In this document: positions 1-9,679 of the stretch, in pieces | Position numbering within the stretch: the first letter of the stretch is position 1 | Layout of the letters: each line of letters starts with the position of its first letter | NCBI GenBank assembly: GCA_030827135.1 | Contig: JAURFE010000007.1 | Span: 49,221 to 113,220 of the forward strand | Length of the DNA stretch: 64,000 nt | Source of the DNA: Vicinamibacterales bacterium | Lineage (GTDB): Bacteria > Acidobacteriota > Vicinamibacteria > Vicinamibacterales > SCN-69-37 | Reading direction: 5' to 3' | Program-made: the position numbers and the translations under genes | Notes under the pieces: generated by a model | What the model saw: only the letters and a program-made list of their open reading frames with translations | What the model was told of the DNA's origin: nothing | Databases searched by the model: none

Positions 1-393
1 GATGGAATTGAAGTCATGATCGAAGGTTAGGAGGCACGCCCCCTGGTCGAGGGCGCAGGCGGCGATCCAGATGTCGTTGGTAGGGATCGGAGTACCTGCG
101 CGGCGCAGGCCGGCGTAGACGCGACCGTAGTGCCGAGCGACGTCTTCGGAGACGGGAATAGTTCGCACAAACGGCTCGGTCAGAAATTCACTCAAGGCGA
201 CGCGGTTCTCAAGCGCACGCGAACCCATCTCAAAGCCACCATGAAGCTCACCGAGTACTGGAGCGGGAACAAAGACCTGTTCCGCTTCCGCGATGAGATC
301 TCTGACGCGGGTGTCACCGGCCCGGAACCTCGAGTACGCGGAGGTATCGAGCACCAGCTTCCCAATTCGTTCCAATTCACCGCCAGAGGTCAT
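1..393 (-). CDS. vapC: VapC-type PIN-domain ribonuclease toxin, cut by the window edge
   Basis: 131 codons are open from ATG at 393 to the edge, so the C-terminal end is missing. PIN domains are Mg-dependent RNases, usually cleaving tRNA or rRNA at specific sites. All four acidic positions of the family are visible: D in LVLDTSAYSRF near residue 16, E in LGELHGG near 49, D in TNDIWIAACAL near 112, and D in LLTFDHDFNSI near 127. The start overlaps the upstream antitoxin ORF by 17 bp, as in toxin-antitoxin operons; an internal GTG at LVLD could also initiate. The assignment to VapC rests on the motif set and the antitoxin partner. Confidence 0.85.
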   Translation of the reverse strand, partial: MTSGGELERIGKLVLDTSAYSRFRAGDTRVRDLIAEAEQVFVPAPVLGELHGGFEMGSRALENRVALSEFLTEPFVRTIPVSEDVARHYGRVYAGLRRAGTPIPTNDIWIAACALDQGACLLTFDHDFNSI

Positions 394-619
394 GGTCTAT
401 TCCTCGCTGCACGCGCAGGGCCGCGTCAAACTCTGTGCGGTCTCGAGGAGACCATGTCATGTATCGGTCCAGCCGCCGCCGGCGTTCATCAATACCGACA
501 GCCGCCTCCAGAATTCCAAGTGCCACCGCATTCACGCTCTTGCCCGAAGATTTCGCCTGGTCCGACAGGCGGCGGTTCAGTTCGTCGGAAACTCCTCGGA
601 TTGTGAGCTGCGAAGGCAT
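377..619 (-). CDS. vapB: Ribbon-helix-helix antitoxin, VapB/FitA-like
   Basis: An 80-residue protein ending inside the start of the PIN-domain toxin gene. The N-terminus (MPSQLTIRGVSDELNRRL, then a helix with KSSGKSVNAVALGIL) fits the FitA/Arc-type ribbon-helix-helix fold that binds the operon promoter. The polar, aromatic C-terminal part (residues 45-80, with DRYMTWSP and DHDLWR) would wrap the toxin. Such antitoxins neutralise the RNase and autorepress the pair. Family assignment is from pattern recognition; the exact subfamily is not certain. Confidence 0.8.
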   Translation of the reverse strand: MPSQLTIRGVSDELNRRLSDQAKSSGKSVNAVALGILEAAVGIDERRRRLDRYMTWSPRDRTEFDAALRVQRGIDHDLWR

Positions 620-695
620 GAATGCATTTTAGTGCAGGCATGAATCTATTGTCCACAGGCCTCTTCCGGGCCGTGCGACACTGTCTGCGGCTCCC

Positions 696-1472
696 GTGGC
701 TCCCGACCGCGCTCGTCGCATCTCCCGTCTCGCCACCCGCTTCGAGCGGACCCATGCCGTACGGCTGACGATGCTGCTCGTGGTGGGGATTGGTGCGACG
801 GTCGGCTTCCTCACGTCGGCGTTCCTGCTATGGGCCGGGGTCTGGTACATGCCCGTGCGGTATGCGGTGGCGTGTGTGCTCGGGTATGCGGCGTTTGTCG
901 CCCTTATGAATCGCTGGCTTGGGGTGCAAGCCGACCGCGAATCGGGCAGCAACGTGGTTGAGCACGCGGTGGACACACTGGACCTGACGGGGCCGATTCT
1001 CCGGATACCCGGCCGGCCCGGGGGTGGGAACACTGTGCCGGGAGGGGTTTTTGAGGGTGGTCGGTCAGGTGGTGCCGGCGCAGCGGCGGCTTTCGGAAGC
1101 CCTGCCGCGCCGCCACCGATCGTTGTGGCGCCGGCCTCACATGGTTCATTGAATTCATCCAACTCGTGGATGCCTGACCTGGATGATGACGGCTTGAAGT
1201 TGCTGCCCCTCTTCGCGGTCATCGCGATCATCGTCGGCCTCTTCGCTGCCGTCAGCGTCGTCTGGTCCGCGCCGCACCTGCTGGCGGAGATTCTCGTGGA
1301 TGGCGCCATCGCCGGCGGTGCGTATCAGCGGCTGAAGCAAACCGGCTGGACCGGCGGCATCATCCGCCGCACCTGGAAGCCCATGCTTGCGATCTTCCTC
1401 GCGTTCGTCCTACTCGGATTCGCCGGCCACTACTTCAATCCCGCGGCGGACTCGATCGGGGACTTCTTCTAG
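696..1472 (+). CDS. Conserved membrane protein of unknown function
   Basis: 258 codons from a GTG start. Two hydrophobic segments lie near residues 27-65 (LLVVGIGATVGFLTSAFLLWAG and VRYAVACVLGYAAFVALM). A Gly/Ala-rich linker follows around 100-145, and two more segments near 170-192 and 225-245. The protein is probably an inner-membrane protein with a flexible middle loop, and I recognise no catalytic motif. It ends tail to tail with the small leftward gene at 1469 (the two stop codons overlap). Function unknown. Confidence 0.6.
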   Translation: MAPDRARRISRLATRFERTHAVRLTMLLVVGIGATVGFLTSAFLLWAGVWYMPVRYAVACVLGYAAFVALMNRWLGVQADRESGSNVVEHAVDTLDLTGPILRIPGRPGGGNTVPGGVFEGGRSGGAGAAAAFGSPAAPPPIVVAPASHGSLNSSNSWMPDLDDDGLKLLPLFAVIAIIVGLFAAVSVVWSAPHLLAEILVDGAIAGGAYQRLKQTGWTGGIIRRTWKPMLAIFLAFVLLGFAGHYFNPAADSIGDFF

Positions 1473-1687
1473 AAGCCTACGCCGAAGTTGACGAAGTCAA
1501 AGCGGCCACCGTCGAACCACTGAAGGCCGTACTTTTCAGCCCACCACTGGACGAATGCCAGTGGCTCCTCTCCTGCTTCGAAGGCCGACTCAAGAGGCGC
1601 AATCTCGCCACACAGGTCGTCCCACGTGCACGCCAAATGACTCACACACAGCGCCTCGACCTGTTGTCGCCATTCGTGGAAGTGCAT
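1469..1687 (-). CDS. Small acidic/aromatic protein of unknown function
   Basis: 72 residues. The ATG at 1685-1687 is chosen because AGGAGG lies 9 nt upstream; a longer ORF reaches 1720 without a better ribosome-binding site. The sequence is rich in Trp and acidic residues (MHFHEWRQQVEALC, TWDDLCGEIAP, FVQWWAEKYGLQWFDG). It is soluble-looking, with two Cys near 14 and 25. It lies 35 bp downstream of the frameshifted nuclease-helicase on the same strand and may belong to that transcription unit. I do not recognise the family. Confidence 0.55.
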   Translation of the reverse strand: MHFHEWRQQVEALCVSHLACTWDDLCGEIAPLESAFEAGEEPLAFVQWWAEKYGLQWFDGGRFDFVNFGVGF

Positions 1688-1722
1688 CACAACATGCCTC
1701 CTATGCGACGACGATAGCATCG

Positions 1723-3686
1723 TCAGATGACTGGAATCCCGAGACCTGCCAAGTAGTTGAAGGTTGGGTCGTAGAATTCAGGACGTCTGATGTGATCCGT
1801 AGGGTGCCCAGGAGGGACACAGATGGCCATACCTTGCCGTGCTCGCGTCAGCAGAACACGATAGGCATTTCTCAGGTAGTGTTGATTCTCTTCTTTTGAG
1901 ACCCTCTGCCATTTGCTGCCGCGAAAGGAGTGGTGACTCCAAGACGACGCGCCAGACCGGAGATCTGCGTCCCATGTCACGCAGGCCCAATCGAGTTCAA
2001 GCCCCTGAACTTGAAACTCGGTCGCAGCGTCCTCGAGGTAATAGCTGGAGCGCGTGTCATCCCGGTCGTTGAGAAACCAGTGAACAGGATTCACTTCGAC
2101 TCTGATATCGACTGCGTGGGGCTTGAGGCGCTGCGCACCTGATGAAGCGACCAAGCCGAATCGTTCAGACCCTCTTGCTTTTTGCCTCACCCAGTCCTTC
2201 GCTGCGTCCAGGTTCCGAGTCAGAACTATTGGGTATCTTTGCAGGGTGTCTGCCAGTAACGCCTTCGCATCGCTGCCTTGACGAAACGTGACACGTTCTC
2301 GGCCCGAAACGACCGCATCGACACGGCGAGGTGGAGACTGGGATCCTCAACGAGCTTTGCTCTGCCTGCAAGGTGCGTGACTGCGTGGCCAGCGTCGTAC
2401 TCGCTGTCTACCAGCTGTGGGGAGATGTACGCCGTCCAACTGTTGAACGATGTCGCGACCGCATCGAGCCACGCTGAAATCCCCGCTTCACCCCTGTTGA
2501 TTTCCTGGCCTCCACCAACCAGACAAATCACGACTGCCCAATCAGGGTGACGATCGAGATATGAGAGAAGGACCTCGGGCTCGGATTGGGAAAAGCCTGG
2601 GCGCCCCTTTTTTCGACGCATGAAATCGCTGGTCATCGCGCGATCCCATGCTCGCTGCGCCTCATCAAAGATGACCACGCGGTCGCTCGGAGCGCCGATG
2701 TGCTTCAGTCCCTCATCCCTGAAGTGATGGACGTTCTGAATGAATGGCTTAATCTTTTGGACGACGTGGCCCTTCCTGGCAGTACCATTTGCGCGTTTGA
2801 TTCGCGCCATTTCGTCTCGCGCAAGCGCCTCGGTCAATACCTTGACCAAGGGACCGTTGCCAGACAGGAATACCGCATGGGCAGGATCCTGTTCTCCGCT
2901 ACGACGAGTTGCGATATTCAGACCGACCAAAGTCTTACCGGCGCCTGGGACTCCCGTGACAAAAACTATGGCCTTCTTGCCTGAGGTTCTGGCCTCATCA
3001 ATGATGTCCTCCACCCTGACCGAGGTGATCGTCAGGTTCTCGCCCGCCTCAGATGCCGCAATGGCTTCAACCGAGTGACGGGCATACAAGGCTTGGGCTG
3101 CTTCGATAATCGTCGGTGTTGGCTGGTAGGGTGAGGCCACCCAATCGCTCGGATCGATCGGAGTGCCAGCTAGTGAAGATGATGCGGACTCGATCACACT
3201 TCGAAGACCGGCTGCGTTGCACGTGGTGGGACGGTGCACACCGTCGTCAGCTGGGGGCGCAATCGATAGCGGAACAGCGTCGATTTCAGTGGCTACCAGA
3301 ACGGGCAGTATTCGAGCGTGATGACTTGCGCGGTGAAAGTTCTTCAGATCAAGCGCGTAGTCCCATGCCTGGTTGTAGTCCGCAAGGTTGATTTTGCGTT
3401 CGCCGACTTTGAACTCAACAACTGCGATGAGAGGGCCAGTAATGATCACCGCGTCAATCCGGCTTCCGATTCGTGGCACCTCGAACTCTAGAAAGATTGC
3501 GCCTGGGATCCCAGTCAGACTCTGCCGAAGGATTTCGATTTCACCCAGCCAAGCATCTCGTTGGGGTGGGTCAACGGAGTAGTTGCTCCTGGTCGTGAGC
3601 GCACCGATGACAGAGTCGGCACTTGCGCCAAGGAACTCGTCTATCGTGGCGGCGTAATACGCCCGCAGGGTAGTCAGCAAAGGCAT
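1723..3686 (-). pseudogene. Frameshifted nuclease-helicase of the DUF2075 type
   Basis: Two reading frames together encode one protein of about 650 residues. The first frame (2226-3686) has a PD-(D/E)XK-like nuclease pattern (SRIDAVII, then VVEFKVG) near residues 73-95, a Walker A VTGVPGAGKTLVG near 245, and a Walker B VIFDEAQRAW near 335. The second frame (from about 2262 down to 1723) carries the rest of the helicase: RYPIVLTRNLDAAKDWVR, FQVQGLELDW and LLTRARQGM, the latter a motif-VI-like end. Restoring one G in the AAGGC run near 2270 would fuse the frames without a stop. DUF2075 proteins are P-loop DNA/RNA helicases often seen in defence or accessory regions. Real decay and a base-call error cannot be told apart here. 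Confidence 0.75.
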
Positions 3687-3925
3687 TCCTGAGGTGGCGC
3701 CAGGTTATCACCAGTCACGCAGACACCCGGCAGAGGGTTGGCGTGGAGGCGGTTGGCCGACTGCGAGCGACGCGAAAGCGAAGTCCGAAGAACGTCACGG
3801 AAGGGGGGGACAGCGCGTGGGGATGGGGGCCCCCACGCGATCTCGAGAGACAGTTCCCTGGAGTGATGTTCTTCCGCGGAGTCGAGCCGGAGGCCAGCCG
3901 ATTCCACGACGACCCTCTGCCGGCT
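3687..3925. other. Gene-free gap between nuclease-helicase start and wzt end
   Basis: About 240 bp with no convincing ORF, RNA gene or clear promoter. The only structure seen is the GC-rich hairpin at 3814-3839, listed separately. Confidence 0.5.
3814..3839 (-). terminator. Perfect 9-bp GC hairpin downstream of wzt
   Basis: CGCGTGGGG (3814-3822) pairs with CCCCACGCG (3831-3839) across an 8-nt loop. It lies about 87 nt past the wzt stop codon in the transcription direction. No T-tract follows, so it is at best a stem-only or pausing terminator for the long leftward operon. Confidence 0.3.
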
Positions 3926-5251
3926 CTACTCGGGGCTCTTGAACTTCACGCCGTCCGAGAAAGTCCAGCTGTGTTTCGGGCGATAGACGCCGGCATCCTT
4001 GACGCGGGACTTCACGCGGAAGGTGTGGAGCAGGCGGTGGTAGTCGTAGGGGCCACCGTCGCGTTTGTGGACGGCGACGTCAAGTTTGTAGGTGCCTTCG
4101 ACGAGGTCAAGCGACTCGAGGAGCAGGTTGACCGTGGCCTCGCCCTCGAGGTGGTCTGACACGTACTGTTCGATGTCGGTGTTGGTGCCGTAGACCCAGA
4201 CGCCATCGGCCGTGAAGATGCCGAAGCCAAACACGAAGTCCTGCACAGGCGCTGAGGCCTTGACGCCGAGGGCCACTCGGAGCGACTCGCCACTCTGAAT
4301 CACCTGCGTCGGCTGGCCGGCGGCGTCGAGGAACTCGACGGAGGTGATCTGGACGCCGCCCGATCCCCAGCGGCCTTCGCCGGCGGCATTCATGTTGTCA
4401 GGGAGGGCCTCCGGCGCCGCAAGTGTTTCGGGTTCCGGTTGCCCTGCGCCGCCGGCTTCGTCCTGCGCCTTCGCATCAGTCGCCGCCAGGAACGTCTCTT
4501 CCTGCTTCGAGACATCCGTCACATACACGCCAACAACCCGCTTGGGATCGCCTTCGGCCTTTTTCTCGCCGCCATCAAGCCACACGGCCTCATCGCAGAA
4601 CCGCTCCACGAGGCCCAGCGAGTGGGTGACGAGCAGGATCGTCTTCCCGCGGCGGCGGAACTCACCGAACTTGTCGAGGCACTTGTGCGTGAAGCCTTCG
4701 TCCCCGACGGCCAGCACTTCGTCCACAAGCAATACGTCAGGGTCCACGTGGATCGCCACGGCGAAGCCAAGCCGCATATACATGCCGGACGAGTACGTCT
4801 TCACCGGCGCGTCGATGAACTCGGTCAACTCGGCAAACTCGACGATCTGGTCGAAGCGCTGTTCAATCTCCCGCTTCGAGAGACCGAGCATGATGCCGTT
4901 GATGAAGACGTTTTCACGCCCTGAGATTTCAGGATGAAATCCGGCGCCCAGTTCAATCAACGCCGAGATCCGGCCTTGAACAGTGACCGTCCCCAACGTG
5001 GGCTTGGTGATGCCCGCGACCAGCTTCAACGCCGTGCTCTTGCCGGATCCGTTTCGGCCGACCACGCCGTACGTACAGCCCTTCGGCACACTGAACGACA
5101 CGTGCTTCAGCGCCTGAAACGTCTCTTCAGGTTTCAGCTTCCTGACAAGATCGCCCGAGAGCAAGGCGCTCTTCAACGTGGAGAACTGCCGGCCACCATA
5201 CCGTCGGTAGATCTTCGAGACGTCGTCGAGAACGATGGCTGGCGCCTTCAC
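3926..5251 (-). CDS. wzt: Polysaccharide ABC exporter ATPase with C-terminal Wzt domain
   Basis: 441 residues from GTG at 5249-5251, which overlaps the permease stop (GTGA), so translation is probably coupled; a longer ORF upstream is an artefact. Residues 1-250 are an ABC ATPase: Walker A GRNGSGKST at 65-73, signature TYSSGMYMRLGFA near 168, and Walker B VLLVDEVLAVGDE near 188. Residues about 300-441 form the extra β-sandwich domain typical of Wzt proteins that recognise the reducing or non-reducing end of O-antigen or capsule glycan. It powers export of an undecaprenyl-linked polysaccharide with the permease. No glycan-assembly genes are in the window, so the substrate is unknown. Confidence 0.88.
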   Translation of the reverse strand: MKAPAIVLDDVSKIYRRYGGRQFSTLKSALLSGDLVRKLKPEETFQALKHVSFSVPKGCTYGVVGRNGSGKSTALKLVAGITKPTLGTVTVQGRISALIELGAGFHPEISGRENVFINGIMLGLSKREIEQRFDQIVEFAELTEFIDAPVKTYSSGMYMRLGFAVAIHVDPDVLLVDEVLAVGDEGFTHKCLDKFGEFRRRGKTILLVTHSLGLVERFCDEAVWLDGGEKKAEGDPKRVVGVYVTDVSKQEETFLAATDAKAQDEAGGAGQPEPETLAAPEALPDNMNAAGEGRWGSGGVQITSVEFLDAAGQPTQVIQSGESLRVALGVKASAPVQDFVFGFGIFTADGVWVYGTNTDIEQYVSDHLEGEATVNLLLESLDLVEGTYKLDVAVHKRDGGPYDYHRLLHTFRVKSRVKDAGVYRPKHSWTFSDGVKFKSPE

Positions 5252-6084
5252 ACCGCCTCCGCAAAGGAATCGCGCAGGCGGTCGAAGAACCAATATGCGG
5301 CGAGGAACAACACGACCGAGCCTCCGCCCAGCGCCAGCAGCCACGACTTGTGACCAAATGGCCCGACATGGAAGAGCACTTCCTGGTAGGACACGGCCAA
5401 ATGGAAAAACGGATTCCAGTTGAACCAGTGCAGGTACTGACTGAAGGCAGCGGAGGCGTCGACGTTACCGGCAGCGCCTGAGACCGGCTTGAAGAGCTTG
5501 TAGTAGTAGATGATCGGTGTCGCAAAGAACCAGAAGGTCAGCAGGTTCGACAGCAGGTCGCGCACATCGCGGAAGTGCACCGTCAGCGCGGAGAGAAAAA
5601 GCGCGAGTGCCATCGTGAATAGGAACTGGATGGCGACGATGACCGGAAACCACCAGAGTTCGTTCCAATCCGGAAGGTGGCCGGTCCACAGCATGAAGCC
5701 GGCGAGAATGGGAAGGCCAAGCACGAAGTGCATCATGCTGGCGACCACGCTGACGATCGGCAGAACCTCCGCCGGGAACAGCACCTTCTTGATGAGGTTG
5801 CCGCCGGAGATCAGCGATCCCGCGGACTCATTCAGCGCAGACGAGAACCACGTCCACGGCAGCAACCCGCAGAACATGAAGAGCGCGTAGGGCTGAATTT
5901 CTTCGATGGCGCCGGTGAGGAGATTCGTGAATACCCAGTTGTAGATCAGCAACAACATGAGGGGATTCACGAAGGACCAGAAGAACCCGAGGAAGCTGCC
6001 CCGGTACCGCGCCTTCAGATCCCGCACCACCAGGCTCTGAATCAGCCCACGGTAGCGCACCAGATTTCTCAGGTTATCGAACAT
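5248..6084 (-). CDS. wzm: Polysaccharide ABC exporter permease (ABC-2 type, Wzm-like)
   Basis: 278 residues from ATG at 6082-6084, inside the end of the phosphatase gene (11-bp overlap). The protein has the ABC2-type layout: an N-terminal amphipathic stretch (VVRDLKARYRGSFLGFFWSF), about six membrane segments, and aromatic-rich ends. It forms the channel that moves a lipid-linked polysaccharide across the inner membrane. The Wzt ATPase follows directly with overlapping codons. LPS O-antigen, capsule or teichoic-acid-like polymers are all possible substrates. Confidence 0.87.
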   Translation of the reverse strand: MFDNLRNLVRYRGLIQSLVVRDLKARYRGSFLGFFWSFVNPLMLLLIYNWVFTNLLTGAIEEIQPYALFMFCGLLPWTWFSSALNESAGSLISGGNLIKKVLFPAEVLPIVSVVASMMHFVLGLPILAGFMLWTGHLPDWNELWWFPVIVAIQFLFTMALALFLSALTVHFRDVRDLLSNLLTFWFFATPIIYYYKLFKPVSGAAGNVDASAAFSQYLHWFNWNPFFHLAVSYQEVLFHVGPFGHKSWLLALGGGSVVLFLAAYWFFDRLRDSFAEAV

Positions 6085-6880
6085 CCACCCGCACCAGCAC
6101 GACGGTGATGTTATCCGGTCCGCCGCTGGCATTGGCCGCATCGATCAGCGCAGAGGCTGTCGCTTCAAGGGCCAGTGGTGCAGGGTCCGAGGGTCCAGGG
6201 TCCAGGGTTCGGCTATTGAGGATGGCTTCGATCGCTTCCAGGGGCACCACCGACGACAGGCCATCCGAGCAGATCATGATGAGGTCGCCGGTCTCAATGG
6301 CCACATCAGCCACCTCGACCTCAGGATCGTCGCCACCGGAGATCGCGCGCGTCACAACGTTGCGCCAGGGATGGCGCTGCGCATCAGAGTCGGTCAACAC
6401 ACCGGCGCGCACCTGCTCACTCACCCACGAGTGATCGTTGGTGATCTGCGTGAGACGGGAGTGGCGCAGGAGATACACGCGCGAGTCGCCCACGTGCGCG
6501 ACGTGCAGATGTCCTTCGGGACCCAGCAGAATCGCCGCCGCCGTCGTCGCCATCCCCTTGAGCGCGGGATCGGCGCTGATGGCGGATGCGACACGCCGGT
6601 TCGCGAGCCGGAAGGCCGCAATCAAACGATTGGCTTCGAGGGATCGGGCGACTTCGTAGGGGAAGGGCCAGGTCTGGTTCAGATCGGCATCGCGGGTGTC
6701 GCTGATGAACGACTCCACCATGGTGACCGTGAGCCCGGACGCCACTTCGCCGGCTTCATGGCCGCCCATGCCGTCGGCCACGATAAACAGCCCGAGATCC
6801 GGACGCGCGCGGAAGGCGTCTTCGTTACCCTCTCGTCGTAAGCCCGGATGGGTGACGGCGGCCGAAGACACCTGCACCAT
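6074..6880 (-). CDS. PP2C-family Ser/Thr protein phosphatase (Stp1/PrpC-like)
   Basis: 268 residues. Metal-binding and catalytic motifs of PP2C are visible: RREGNEDAF near residue 16, VADGMGGHEAGE near 35, HVGDSRVYLLR near 128, MICSDGLSS near 205 and GPDNITVVLVRV at the C-terminus. The enzyme removes phosphate from Ser/Thr using two Mn/Mg ions, usually opposing Hanks-type kinases. It sits between atpC (6 bp upstream) and wzm (overlapping), so it is probably co-transcribed; no partner kinase is in the window. Residues near 225-240 (TLDPGPSDPAPL) are encoded by a repeated GGGTCCAG tract absent from most homologues. Confidence 0.9.
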   Translation of the reverse strand: MVQVSSAAVTHPGLRREGNEDAFRARPDLGLFIVADGMGGHEAGEVASGLTVTMVESFISDTRDADLNQTWPFPYEVARSLEANRLIAAFRLANRRVASAISADPALKGMATTAAAILLGPEGHLHVAHVGDSRVYLLRHSRLTQITNDHSWVSEQVRAGVLTDSDAQRHPWRNVVTRAISGGDDPEVEVADVAIETGDLIMICSDGLSSVVPLEAIEAILNSRTLDPGPSDPAPLALEATASALIDAANASGGPDNITVVLVRVDVR

Positions 6881-6886
6881 GAAATC

Positions 6887-7315
6887 TCAGCGACGCCTGG
6901 CGTGTTGCGACACCTGCAACCGGGTGATCGCGCGGAGCAGCGCAAGACGCGCGCGTTCGTAGTCCGCTTCGTTTCCGGAGCGCTTCACTTCGGCGAGCTG
7001 TTCTTCAGCGCGCCGTTTCGCGGCTTCGGCGCGCTGCAGGTCGATGTCGTCGGCCTTCTCCGCAATCCGCGCAAGAATGGTGACCCGATCGGGGAGCACT
7101 TCGGCAAACCCAAACCCGACGTAGCCGAAGAACTTCTCCGACCCCTTGCGGTACCACATCTCGCCGACCTTCAGGGCCACGAGCATGGGCGTGTGACCGG
7201 GAAGGATGCCAAGCGATCCTTCCTCGCCAGGCAGCTGCAGCTCGTCCACATCCTCGTGGGCGATCGCCCGCTCGGGGGTGACGAATTCAAGACGCAGGTG
7301 GGTCGGAATGGCCAT
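6887..7315 (-). CDS. atpC: ATP synthase F1 subunit epsilon
   Basis: 142 residues, the usual length. The N-terminal β-barrel shows RLEFVTPERAIAHEDVDEL and GSLGILPGHTPMLVAL, and the helical C-terminus is rich in Ala, Glu and Arg. Epsilon couples the rotor shaft to the c-ring and can inhibit ATP hydrolysis. It is the last gene of atpHAGDC, 9 bp after atpD, and is followed 6 bp later by the PP2C gene. Confidence 0.95.
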   Translation of the reverse strand: MAIPTHLRLEFVTPERAIAHEDVDELQLPGEEGSLGILPGHTPMLVALKVGEMWYRKGSEKFFGYVGFGFAEVLPDRVTILARIAEKADDIDLQRAEAAKRRAEEQLAEVKRSGNEADYERARLALLRAITRLQVSQHARRR

Positions 7316-7324
7316 GGTGCTCGC

Positions 7325-8806
<1,482 letters not shown>

Positions 8807-9673
8807 TTACTGCGCCTGTGCTCCAGACACGACTTCGATAATTTCCCGTGTGATCGCCGCCTGTCGCACCTTGTTCATGGTGAGCGTCAGGCCTTCGATC
8901 ATTTCAGCCGAGTTGCGCGTCGCGGCATCCATCGCCGTCATACGCGCGGCATGTTCAGCCGCCGACGACTCCAGCAGTGCGCGCAGCACCTGGGCTTCGA
9001 CCAGCCGCGGCAGCAGTTCGTCGAAGATCCGTTGCGGCGACGGCTCGTACAGATATTCAATGCCGCCCGCAGTGTCCTTCGTGACCTCAATCGGCGCCAT
9101 GGGCAGCAACTGCTCGACAACGAGCTTCTGCGCGATGACCGACTTGAATTCGTTGTAGACCAGATGGACGCTGTCGACCTTGCCGGCGATGAAGTCCTCG
9201 ATCGCCGGCGCGGCGACCGCTTCGGCTTCCGCAAACCCAATCACCTTCGGCAATGCCGTGTATTCAAACCGGATCGGGAATCCGCGGCGGCCCAGGGCCT
9301 CGCGGCCCTTCTTGCCGACGAGTCCGAGCGACACTTCGCGGCCGGGATTCTCGCGGAGGAACTGGCCGACGGCCTTGACGATGTTTGTGTTGAAGCTGCC
9401 GCACAGTCCGCGATCGCTCGTCAACACAATCAGCATCGTCTTCCCGGTTTTCACCCCTTCGCGCTGCACCAGCAGCGGGTGCTTGGTCTGGTCCACGCGC
9501 GCCGAGATGCTGGCCAGCACGTGTTTGGCCTGCTTGGCGAACGGACGCGTGGCCACCACGCGCTCCTGCGCGCGACGCAACTTTGACGCGGCGACCATTT
9601 TCATGGCCTTCGTGATCTGCTGCGTGTTCTTGACGGCGCGGATGCGCCGACGCATGTCAATCAGTGAGGGCAT
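8807..9673 (-). CDS. atpG: ATP synthase F1 subunit gamma
   Basis: 288 residues. The N-terminus MPSLIDMRRRIRAVKNTQQITKAM is the family signature, LTSDRGLCGSFN lies near 88, and the C-terminal AMDAATRNSAEMI and VRQAAITREIIEVVSGA close the central coiled-coil shaft. Gamma rotates inside α3β3. The gene follows atpA by 6 bp and precedes the hairpin at 8781-8804. Confidence 0.97.
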   Translation of the reverse strand: MPSLIDMRRRIRAVKNTQQITKAMKMVAASKLRRAQERVVATRPFAKQAKHVLASISARVDQTKHPLLVQREGVKTGKTMLIVLTSDRGLCGSFNTNIVKAVGQFLRENPGREVSLGLVGKKGREALGRRGFPIRFEYTALPKVIGFAEAEAVAAPAIEDFIAGKVDSVHLVYNEFKSVIAQKLVVEQLLPMAPIEVTKDTAGGIEYLYEPSPQRIFDELLPRLVEAQVLRALLESSAAEHAARMTAMDAATRNSAEMIEGLTLTMNKVRQAAITREIIEVVSGAQAQ

Positions 9674-9679
9674 GGTCTC

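Noticed and set aside
2226..2290. Programmed ribosomal frameshift in the nuclease-helicase
   Set aside because: No slippery heptamer or downstream stimulatory structure is seen; a single lost G explains the break.
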